A stretch of DNA of 64,000 nt from NCBI RefSeq assembly GCF_963675165.1, contig NC_087390.1, positions 2,618,001-2,682,000 on the forward strand, in the 5' to 3' direction. This stretch comes from Halichondria panicea (lineage: Eukaryota > Porifera > Demospongiae > Suberitida > Halichondriidae). Shown piece by piece: positions 46,931 to 57,800 of this stretch (its first letter is position 1; each line of letters opens with the position of its first letter). The position numbers and the translations under genes are program-made. The notes under the pieces are model-generated. The model did no database searches, was not told the DNA's origin, and saw only the letters and a list, made by a program, of their open reading frames with translations.

Positions 46931-47909
46931 GCCTATACAGTATCCATGGAAACCTTGAGTAATGCAATAATAGTGCATTGCATAGTACAGTACACATGTA
47001 CATGCATGTGGGCACATAGTCATAGCCAACACATGCAGTAATTGTCTTTTCTCCATAACCATCTAACTCCTAACATCAATAACTTTATACCCCTTCATTG
47101 TAGATTTACCGGAGCTGAAGCTGCCTCCCACTGACGCCTATACTTCAAGCTCAAACACATATAGTGGACGAGGTCAACAGTCTACTGAGCATCTACTCCG
47201 TTAGCTCCTTTTGCAGTAGCTGCATGCTCTCACGTTTAACATTCAGCTAGTTACAAGTTGCCATGAACAGCTATACTCAAGAGAATATGAAATAACAGTT
47301 GACCTTTTTATTAGCAAGCTATAAATTTGCCATCCCTATAAACCTAAGCTATCTACGGCCCTGCAGTGTGGATGTTGCCCGCAGCTTTGTCGAGTTTTTG
47401 TTGGAGCCACTCTATAAGACATTCAATCAGACAGTGGGATATGTATCAAATTGTACAGATGTACGTTTAAAGTTTAAAACGATGTTCATAGTTAGTACGC
47501 TATGCACTTTCGACCCTGGCTGTTCTACACTCTGAAACCTTTCAACTGCTTATACCTATATAAGTCGGCTTAACAATATTATAATTCATATACAATACAC
47601 CCACGAGCTAGGGTATAGTATGCCTCCATTATATTGTGTGGGAATGTTTCTTTATACTTAGTGTCCCCTTAATTGTCTTCCATTCCCTGTAGATTGTCCC
47701 CAGAGACCCACTGGACGTGATCTGGCCCCCTGCAGATGTGAGCATTGTCGGAACTCCTGCATTATTATAATTATTTTAAAGTACATGCAACTACTGTATA
47801 TATACTCACAAAATTGTGGTATTCTATACTCTCTAGATTACAGGCACTGTAGGTAGACAGGACGTCACATCCAATGTGAACTCTTTTTATTCAAGTACAA
47901 TAATTATGT

Positions 47910-50900
47910 TATAATTATACTGCTAAGTACAATCAATTGCCAAGTACAAATCAATTAATCTATTATGTTTTCTTATTTTACGCTCTTCAGTCAAGTACAA
48001 ATCTATTATGTTTTCTTATTTTATGCTCTTCAGTTAATGGCATCATTTTTATTCGGAATCAAGATCTGAATTGACTGTGACACGATGGTTGACCGAATTT
48101 GGGAGAGGGTATCTCGAATCGTATACTTGGCTTAGCTTGGTAGGGGGTGATTTTATTCTTAATTGCAATCAAGATCGATGTTAGATGCTTTGCCATGTCC
48201 TCAGAAACAAGCACATTCGAATCATTTGTATCTCTTTATTCTGCACATGTGATCAATTAAGGAATGGATCCTTGAGAAGAGAGCTTGCTGATGGCCGTTC
48301 CTCTGGATCCACTAATAGACACTTGCTGGCAAATTCATAGGCTCCTCTTAACCATCTCATTCTTGCATTGAGCTTGTGGAGCTGCAGAAATCAAGATCAC
48401 ACAATAATTATAATGAACCTCAATAATTATTTCAGTCAATATTCCAGGTTGCCCACTAGTAAAAATAATTAACTATCCAGTGTATGCTTCAATACAAATC
48501 ATCATGCACAACTACAAGGAAACTTGGAAGAGAAATAGGCACACACACATAATTATAATTATTGCTGGTATAGTACTGCACACTGGATCGATACAAGCTC
48601 AGAATTCAGAGCAAAATAATGAAAGACCATGGGTGCCGATGCCTCAGTGTAGGCAATGAAGCTACATGCTATACATACACTGTGAACATTTACTACATAT
48701 ATTATACATTTGCATGAGGGGAAATGGTGAAAAAAGTGGGAAATGGTAAATGCCAAAAGTTCAAAGTTCCGAAATTATTAATGGCTGCAAGCTCTTACTT
48801 GCACTTCATTTATCACTGAGCAGTGCATTCTACACACGCAGATAAAGACTGTATACCTCGCTGCACACGCATGCGCAACCGAGGCATAATGATGCACAAA
48901 GCAACCAATGGGCTACACATTGCAATGCTCACCTTGAGCAACTTCAGTACTGTACTTTCTTCCACCCTCCACACACTGGGGCTTTTGAGTCTCCCCTCAC
49001 TGACCCCCAGGCTCTGATGGTAATATAGTAACAGTGTGGACATAGCCCGCTGACTGTACGGAGTGTCCGTGCTCATCATGAGTCGCATTGAGAGAATACC
49101 GAAGCTGTAGATGTCCGCCTTCGTGGAGAGGGGTGGAGAGAACGCATCAGGGGAATTAGCAATCATGAGCATACTGGATTCAGGCGATCGGAACCCATTT
49201 GTACCCACCGGAACAATCTCGTACTGAAGGGGGGGGGGGGGGGGGACAAAGACAGGATTAACATGTGATATGGTATTGGAGAATACAATGAAACAATATA
49301 CACAATGCAAAAAAGAGTATGACAAAAGAGAACAATGCTTATACTATAATAATCAATAGGCCCATTATGTACAGTATTCATTAGCAAAATGATGAATATA
49401 GGCTGGTCTTAAGAGGTCAGTAATAGTACCTGTTTAGCTTGTGAGCGTGATGAGTGAGTGGTAGTGGGAGGTATTCGAGAAGATGAGTCCAATTCTAGTG
49501 CAGCATCGAAGTCACAGATGACCACCTACGAGACAATAATAATTAGTAAAATTAAGTATTTCAAGCTACACGAATTCAGTACAAGTACATAGTACATCAA
49601 ATGTAAAAGTGATTGTCGATTTATCTTGCACTGCTGTTTATAGAAGGTTGAACAATAAAGGCAAAGCAATTAACCCTAAATTGATAATTATGTGTAAAAG
49701 TGTGAAACCACACACATCCACACACACACACACACCAAGACCACACCACTCACTTGATACTTGACATCACACGAGCATTGAACAGGGTTATCACAATTAC
49801 AGAAGAACTTTATGAGCACGTTGCTGGCCTTCACATCCCTATGGATGCATTGATGATTGTCGTGCAAATAATGTAATCCTTGAAGCACTTGTGAGAGAAT
49901 GTATTTGACGTTTCCGACAGCAACACCCATTGCTCGAGGGTTGTTATGATGACGTTTATGGAAATCGTGCAGACTAAGTTCTTCTTTATCGGTCACCAAT
50001 CTAGCCATATCGCCACTAAGTTTGGGCAGGTAGTGATAAACAAAAAATCTCCTTTTGCTTTCTTTGTGTTCTTCACCCCACACATACGCTAACAGGGGGA
50101 CTATATTTTTGTGGCGAATTTTCGTAATGATTGCGTGCTCTTTGCTGCGATAACTGGTCTTCTTTACTGCCAAAGCCAATCCATTCACATTTTCACTAAA
50201 TATTGATCCATTGCCACCCTTGCGAATAAGGGTGTGTTGGGTTGGTAGGGGCTGTATTCGATCAGATGGTATCTTGTCAGGAACGGAAGTATACAGTACA
50301 ATGCCTTGTCTGAGATTGGCCTGTCGTCTTGATGATTGTTGAGCCTCACCAACAGCTTGTTCAGCAGTAAAGGTGTGTACAAATGCTCCATGCGATGGCT
50401 GTATGGAGGTAGCCCCTCCAGTTTGCGCAAGAGAGTGGTAAGGATTCATGGGTACATGTCCATACGGTTGAAATGAGTCCAATTGGGGAAGCAATTGGAA
50501 ATCTGCGCCACCCATATTAAGATTAGCAACACCGGGAGTTTGAATACTATCCGATTTTCTTTGAGACCCTTCTTGCAATGTATTAGATAAACCCTCGGGT
50601 AGTATTGAGTCAACTCTAGGAACTTCAGCTGGGTGGACAAAAGGCTTAGGGAGGGCGTGCTGGGCTCGGCCAGTTAGCATCTTCGGAACGACTTGTAATG
50701 ACGGGAGGATCATTTGTGTGTTATCTCGAGTGGCATCAAAGTCATCCACGCAACGTACCGTTGCTACACATTCTTCAATTTTATTAAAATTACTGTTTGC
50801 GCTGCTATTCTCTTGATAAAATTCCACGGACAAATCGTTGGATAAAATTAGATTAAATTTTTCATTCGTCAACGGAACCACACCCTTTATTCTTTCAGGT

Positions 50901-51845
50901 AAAGGACGAAGCATTAAGACAACCTCCACGGTTCCACCATTGTGTTTCTCGGCATTGTGACGATCTGACATAGACATTGATTCGAGTGGTATATTTGATG
51001 TATTTTTTTTCGGTCCATCCAGATAGTGAATAGGTATTAGTGGATATAATTGCACACACTTCGAAAACGATTCTTCGAAGCATTTGCACGTTAAGAAACT
51101 AACATACGACACATTGCTAGAATCACCTTTCAATTTAACAGCTGAGTACAGAGGGAACACTCGTTGCAAAATTTCACGGACAGCACGACATACCAACTGA
51201 TTTAATTTCTCCATTGATTCTTGGGGAGTTCGCTCGGACGTTTGATCACTTTCTCTGTATAACCTATCGAGTTCAGCTGAGTTTCTTTTCGGAGTAATAT
51301 CAAGTCGATCAATAACGGAGTCGTCGTAGATCACCACAATTGATACGCTTTCAACTTTAGCTTTCAAAGTAAGTGCTAATTGCTTGTTTCTTGGTGAGGT
51401 CGTGATTATCCAATTTGCCATTCCAGAGTTGCTGATAATTGATACTACAGAATCAACACAAGAATCGAAAATTCCGACAGACATCGAGAATGTTAGAACA
51501 AGCGAGTGTTTAGAGGATAGTTTTCTAAAAATACTTTTTTCTTGAGCCTCGTTTAAAGATCTGATTAAAGCACACCGATATTTCGAGTCGGTGTTCAGTT
51601 TAAGGCTATCGATTAGCACATCGACAACTGAATTCATCATCAATTTTGTAGGATTAACAAATGCTGTTTGTGATGAAGTGTAAATATCACTAGTTAGACC
51701 AAAGAAAAACGTTAGCCAATGGGTGTAACCGTTCTCGAACAATTTTAAAGAATTCTTAAACAAAAACGTGAGCTGATTGACTGGTGGTAGTTTGCGCAGA
51801 TAAAAGCCGGCTAAAAATTCTGTTACCAGCGGATGTATAAATTGG
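47910..51845. repeat. Segmental duplication, copy B (partner 17455-21395)
   Basis: Near-identical to copy A through the 3' flank, exons 2-4, all introns and about the last 700 codons of exon 1. Differences seen include a longer poly-G tract next to exon 3 (about 18 versus 11) and scattered substitutions. It ends inside exon 1 near 51845, where ATTGGTAGGCATTGCAATGA replaces ATTGGTATGCATAGC of copy A. Confidence 0.9.
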
Positions 51846-53068
51846 TAGGCATTGCAATGAAATGTGCTGCCAGTAGCAAGGTCCACTAGCCCAAATCTGA
51901 AGCAATCATTTCGTGACAATTTCGAAAGTTTGAGACAGAAGGAGGAAAAGAATTGTGACGATTCTTCGTAGCTAGCGCATTTACAGCCTATCAGTAAATG
52001 CTCCATAGCTAAAGAACAATTTGCTTCAAAAGCAGCTTCTACAGTTTCTGGTAGTTTTTCTAAGCGTAATTTCCCGTCATGCAAAGCAGCTCTCTCGTCA
52101 GCATCTAACGCATGCTCAATCAGACCACATACTAGCTTATACACTAAATCTGTCATTGTCTTTGGCGTTTGGATTGTTATACTACCAATCGCTTCTACTA
52201 GAATTAAACAAGCAAGTGGGTTTTTAACGTCCCCTAGTTGATTTTGTTGCAGATAAGATAAAGAAGAATGGTCAGATCCTAATAAAGGCCTTTGCCTATT
52301 GTCTGAAGCACGTCTAGTGGTAATGTACTTTATCATTCCTTGTTCGGAGAAGCCTTGCAAGTTATAATGGTGTCGAATTTTAGCTATAGACATAAGTTCA
52401 TCTACTTGGCAAGGATTGCATAATATCAACATGGTTGCATCTGGTAGAACTTTCTTGTTTAGAAGGGCTCTAATGATCGAATTGGGCGAAAGTTTCTCTA
52501 GAAAGTCTGAGACACACCGGTGTAGTGCTAGTACTATCAACCACTTGTGACCACTAGCATTCTCGAGGCTGTAATCTTCTATACACTTCGTTAGCTTGAG
52601 CAAGTCATTAAGTTTTTCAATCGTGCAAATTTTATCACTGTCCGGTTTATTTAAGAGCAATATAGAAAAAAAAGTTCCAAAACGGTTACAAATAACGTCT
52701 TCCATGAATGTTGATTTACCAGTACCTTTAGTACCTGACAGTAAAATAGCGGAGCCATGTTTATTATTAAACAAGGCCATGCTGCTTGAACTGCTTGCAT
52801 TCGGACCAATTGACACCGTTTTGTTATTTTCATCGATTATAAACTCCTGGCTTGCAAGACTAGCTCCGACAATATTCTCATGTTGCGCAACAAATGCAAC
52901 ATTACGTTGCGTAATAGATGCAACATCGACTGTAGTATCAATTTGAATAACAGGTGCTATAGCACTGTCAGTTTGAGCTGAAGAAAAGCGCTGGCTAGGT
53001 GTTAATGTGTGATATCCCTCACTTGCAGTATTTATCGAGTCTTTGGGATTTTGTCGAGTAGGATCCAT
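48253..53068 (-). CDS. NACHT-type STAND NTPase fused to a C-terminal protein kinase, copy B
   Basis: Four exons matching copy A: 53068-49754, 49525-49430, 49223-48933, 48381-48253, 1276 aa. The start is the ATG of MDPTRQNPKD, just after an acceptor (TTCCCCCATGCAG). P-loop GTKGTGKST (about 112-120), Walker B-like KWLIVLALHRC, GFSEQGMIKYI, the winged-helix hallmark FIHPLVTEFLAGFYL, then a spacer and kinase almost identical to A (AVKK, HRDVKASN, DFD, SPE, DIYSFG). The first 280 or so residues are only distantly similar to A; from VYKLVCGLIEHALDADE onwards similarity rises, becoming near-identity after about residue 405. No frame breaks. The NTPase half presumably senses different cues while the output kinase is shared; that is inference. 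Confidence 0.85.
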
Positions 53069-53184
53069 CAGAAAACACACACCAGCTTTTTTTTTAGCTG
53101 CATGGGGGAAGGATAAGCACAAGCTGGGGAGTTTCCCAGGGAAATCCTATCTAACCCACACTACTGTGATTATACCCACAGTAG

Positions 53185-53640
53185 ACCTTGCAAAAATAAT
53201 CAGCTCACTGCATTACCACAAAACCATACAATGTTACTATGCAAACAACAGTCAGTCCAGCCTGAGCAATGATGGCTTCTAGGAATAGCAGGTACTTTTT
53301 GAGTAGACCCTTGAAAAGTACCTGCTATAAGGCGGTATCAAGATTAATGCTTTGTATGGATATGGTGAGGTGTGAAGGCTGAAGAAACCGTTAGTACAAA
53401 TTGCAAAGTATGTACCTTAAACACTAACAGATCACAAAATATTGTTTGGTGCTTATCTAGTAGAAAAATATGTTCGGACTTGATGGTCAAGACCGGTATA
53501 TCGCAGTGAGCAAGTTAGTAGGTTCTTTAGGATAACAATTTTTCGTACAGCACAAGTCTCAGTGTGAGGCGTTGGTAAACCATTCTCTACTTCAAATCCT
53601 CTCGGTTCTATGAGTATCCATGTCTATTTATGAAATCCCT
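53185..53640. mobile_element. Second copy of the 4325-4875 inverted-repeat element
   Basis: CACTGCATTACCACAAAACC, TGTTACTATGCAAACAACAG and CCTGAGCAATGATGGCTTC match 4370-4460. The right arm is less clear here. Confidence 0.55.
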
Positions 53641-53787
53641 TGAGACTGACTTTTAAATTGCCATCATTTTTACTATGCATGCGCAGAATGTTCCACTTAG
53701 TGTGCTAATTATAATACATTTAGCAGAAAAATCCACCCAGGTAAACTTTGACCAGAAACCATTGTGTTTTTATACCTACAGACAGAC

Positions 53788-54080
53788 TAGACTCGCAAGC
53801 CGTCACTGTTGCAGGCGAACAGTAGACTGGTCAAACTCTGTGTTGAGACTCGTGTAAGGTTTGCCACGATATTTGTGGCAACTAACTGCATGCGGTTACC
53901 ACAAGATCATTGATAGTGACGTATCTCTAGAAAACTCTACGTATCACAGCTGTATAGTGACATCACGAAAACCGCAGCCACTTAGAATCTTATCTGATAT
54001 GCTGACTGTGCAACACGAGTCTCTACACGGAGTTTAACCAGTCTACTGTTCGCCTGCAACAGTGACGGCTTGCGAGTCTA
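53788..54080. mobile_element. 293-bp MITE, 9-bp TSD
   Basis: TAGACTCGCAAGCCGTCACT at the left; AGTGACGGCTTGCGAGTCTA at the right. The arms continue through GTTGCAGGCGAACAGTAGAC. Direct repeat CAGACAGAC on both sides (53779-53787, 54081-54089). A 9-bp duplication fits Mutator-like elements. Confidence 0.9.
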
Positions 54081-54089
54081 CAGACAGAC

Positions 54090-54835
54090 CTCTACCACCA
54101 ACCACAACTTGAAGGCACAAAGGCAGTTTTCCAGGAGAATGCTAATATCCATATCCTACATGCCAACAATCGGTTATCAGATACATGCGATACATACGTA
54201 ACCTAAGTGTTAAAAAGTGCATCTTTGAACGGCCAAATATCCCAAATCCAAACGTTTTCATACTGGTACTTCTAGATTATGCGACTCCCTCAACGACCTT
54301 AAATCATTTTATGATCTCCGAAAAATTCTAATCTCTCCAAAACAACCTCCAACTTCTGGCATCATCATTAATTTATACGTGCGCTCGATTGTATTTGTAA
54401 ATAGTGTTGCCTTGAGTAAATACAATAAATACAGCAGGTTGCTTCCCAATACAATATATATGTTGTGTATCAGACCGTGGCTTAAAAGTTCAGTGCAGTA
54501 CAGTTCAGTACAGTAGTGTGCAATTGGAACCCCGCAAATTTATTTGTGAAGTGAATCGTGAGAAAAATACGGAGCTAGAGAGTCTAGTCATAACCAAAAT
54601 AAATATATTATGTAGATGAGAACAACTTATGCACTCACAGATTAGCCTTTTTTCCCTGCAAATCACTAGCTACCTCCAACAGCACGAGGCAGATTTCTTT
54701 TCCACTAAACAAAATAATTATGGGGCGTGTTACGGTTTGAATTGACCGCAAAAACTCGCGCATGCGCAAACCAAGCCACATGGACACTGAAGAGGCGAGC
54801 AGATAGAAGTGATCAACGTCGTCGTCCTTGGGACA
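54090..54835. promoter_or_regulatory. Presumed 5' flank of the gene at 54836
   Basis: No coding sequence or repeat recognised. GGGGCGTGTTACGGTTT and CGCGCATGCGCAAACCAAG lie 40-110 bp before the ATG; GCATGCGC resembles an NRF1-type site, a common CpG-promoter element. The transcription start is not determinable here. Confidence 0.3.
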
Positions 54836-57800
54836 ATGTCAGACCTCGCTCAGGTACAGATCATCCTCAGGAGCATATACTCACATTGCACAACCCTCTG
54901 TGAGTTCACTGAGCAAGCTGGTCATGTAAGGTCCTCTTCGCCTGCACTCCACACAAAGCCGAACCGTAACCGTTGTCGGCAGCTAAAACATCTCTGTTGC
55001 AAAATTTTAGTGGCGACCAACAATCCCGACTGCATTATTGCTCCTAATCGTGATAGACTCTGTCGTAATGTTAAAGTAAGTCTTCCATACAATCTGACTA
55101 CTGTAAGACACTCGATATCTTTATTATTCATCATTAAGTGGTGGTTGAAAAGGTATTTCACATCACCGTAAGTTCTCGATTTAAAGTGACACTTTTTAAT
55201 AATTATGAAGCCAGAAGTTGCTTCTTTTGGAGGTTGAACAATTATATTGAAGTCCTGGTGTCGCATATTTAGAGGGTCGCATCTAATTGGAGGTAACTTT
55301 ACAGAGTCTACTTGCCTCGATTTCAGGCCGCTTAAAACACTGATTTTCCAGTGGGCTACAATCGAGGCTAGGGAGTGGCTATATACATTTACCTCTATTT
55401 AGAAGCGACATTAAAAAATAATTGTCAACGCAGCTGTTGCTACTTTTAGAGGTCAGAAAATTGCTGAAGCTCCTGGGTGTCGCATATTTGGAGGGTCGCC
55501 TTAAATCGAGGTCTTTTTGCGGTATAAAGCCCAACAATCAACCAGCCTGATCTTGGAAACTTAAGTGTATTTCTTGAAAAATATACTCATATTCATTATA
55601 AAAGTACAGTCTTGAATGATATTCAACACAAGTTTAAGAGATTCATAATCCTTTTGGCTGGTCAAATGACCGTGTTGCACCATAGATAGAGCAAAGAGGG
55701 ATTGGCAACAAAATCGACCTCGAATAACCGTCCGTGTTGCCCCGGCATTACTCGAGGCTGTCTACTTCAACATAGGAAGACAGCCTCGAGTAAAGCACAG
55801 GCTGGGAATGGTTGAGGAGACAACTGATTGTCTTACTGTCAGTATAACAATCCTGCTGCTGATTTTAGACTTCATTTCCATGCTTGAGGCTATATGTGAT
55901 CCAGGACACTACTTAGTTAGACAATCTTAGCTATATTATAGGTGCTATTGGTACATAGTCATAAGAAAAGAGGTGAAAAAAGCGCTATGTACCGTTAGCT
56001 CTTTCTCAACAATCTAGAAAAAATTTTGGGAATTTCCACATAATACACATCATCAAGAAGCATGGAAATGAAGTTTTGGGGGGTCTTAGAAAGCTCTGTG
56101 TAAGGCCTCAAACATAAAAAAAGTGTTTTGCGGCGTTATGGTGGGGGACAACACGTATCGTTTCAAGTTTAAGCCACACCCCCTGCACAAAAGTCTACGT
56201 TTTAACTTCCGTTGCCAATCCCTCTCTTCTTTATCTCTATGGTTGTACCTTCTCTGAAATAGGTAAATGCGAGACACACCCTAGCCGCCCATGTACTAGT
56301 GTTTTTAAGCGTCTTGAAATTGACTAAGTATATGGAATAGCGAGTGGCCGCATTTAAGGGCGAGTTTTTTGCAGTAACATCTAGCTAAAGTCTGACTCAA
56401 CGCAAATAGACTTTAGTGATCTGTGCCAAACCAAATGGCCCGTATATCGAGGTGGCCGTACTTCAGAGAGCCGGATTGGATTCTCGCTGTATTATAAGCG
56501 GGTACTATCGTAGAAACTGGATTATTAGCGCATGCACTCTTGGGGTCAATAGCAGAGCTCTATATGCTTATAATTATTCGAAAATGCGCCTAATAATGCA
56601 GTCATTTTCAAGCCCCACCCAATAACCGGATGTCAGAGCTGACACTCAAGCTGGCTAGAAAGTGAGCAAGCAGGCAACCCTAACTGGACCTATATCATAC
56701 TATTGGGTTACAGTTCATTTTATCGTTCATTTACACTTCATAATTATTACCCGAGGCGCACGTGGGCGGCTACGGGTATAGTAGTGTTTGTTTGTGCGTG
56801 ACATGTGAATCTACTCACCTATGCGGCACTGCGTTTACAACATGGATAGCCTCCACACAAGAAATTATTTGTGGCAGATTTCGATGTTAACGTTTCGTTT
56901 TCGAATAAAAGCTAAGAAGCTTGAACTTGCACGTTGGCAGCTAGCTAACTACACGTGGCCTTTATTCGAGGTAACCTACGTATTTACAGATGAAGTGATC
57001 CTGTACCAGGAACAATAGAAAAGGGTCACTATAATAGAAGGCTAGAATTGTGACTGGTTTGTTGTCTCTGCTCATACTCCAGGCCAGAGCATACTTCTCT
57101 ATGAGACTCCAGCTGTGATCCTAGTCCACAGTGTTTCAGCATGCTTCCAGTCTGGTTTTAGTTAGTTTTATTGCTCCTCAGTTGCTGTGCTAGTCATGCA
57201 TGCTACATGCCCTGCATTATATCACTCCTCTGGTTTCTTTATAATCATGTCACCAGCCGAGGGTTTGCACTTTAGTGCTCTAGTTATAAAAGCATTCATA
57301 TTGACCAGGAACTTGGAATAAAAGAACCTCATCCATATCTCAGCATGATCAGACAAGGTAACAGCATGCCCAGAGAGTCCTTCCAGATGAATATCACCAG
57401 ATATATAGCTACCATGCACTGTACAAGCTAGATAGCTCATAGATAGCCTACAATTTCACTAATAATTTTCGCATGCTTCAATTTAAGTACAAAAAGCCTG
57501 CAGTTGAGCATGCGCTTAAAATAAAGATACGCTAATAGTCGAGTAAGCACTAATAATCTAGTTTCTACGGTAATTTTATCGTAATGCATGTCCGCATAAC
57601 GAATCCCTAGATTTCTTTTTTTGTGTGCAAGTGTTGTTTCGAAAGTATGCTAATTAAGTTAGCTAGCCTTTTTTTTCATCTTGTATCTGACTCCAAACCT
57701 TCCGTTCCACCAAGCTCATAGTGGCCACATCATTTGACAATGTAAAATGAATTTCGCTGGTACCAAAATACCGTATAGCTAGGTTATTTTCGAGGCATTC

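Larger units (their letters stand above)
41565..47890 (+). pseudogene. EFTUD2: Scrambled, dispersed EFTUD2-like exons
   Basis: Single exons with bits of flanking intron, out of order: 41565-41738 (G domain, [20 protein letters not shown]; the G3 motif DTPGH reads HTPGC); 43325-43465 (copy of exon 7, NRVPAGNW region, intact and bordered by AG/GT); 44405-44467 (part of the G-domain exon again); 45599-45640 (FAKRLWGD exon, internally deleted); 45726-45830 (copy of exon 2); 47104-47205 (ELKLPPTDAY...VDEVN, belongs between the G domain and exon 1; carries two 2-nt insertions, AC at 47142 and TA at 47162); 47360-47450 (second copy of exon 2); 47697-47740 (piece of exon 15); 47853-47885 (last exon, [10 protein letters not shown] region, degraded). 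It cannot encode a functional protein as arranged. It supplies G-domain exons that the 2.7-13.6 kb copy lacks. Confidence 0.8.

Noticed and set aside
53069-53122. Upstream extension of kinase B (CLSFPHAAKKKAGV)
   Set aside because: It has no ATG start and overlaps an acceptor-like CTTATCCTTCCCCCATGCAG; MDPTRQ is the better start.
54809-55171. 120-codon ORF extending exon 1 of the gene at 54836
   Set aside because: A GTAAGG donor at 54926 and phase-compatible downstream exons indicate that the sequence after ...TEQAGH is intronic.
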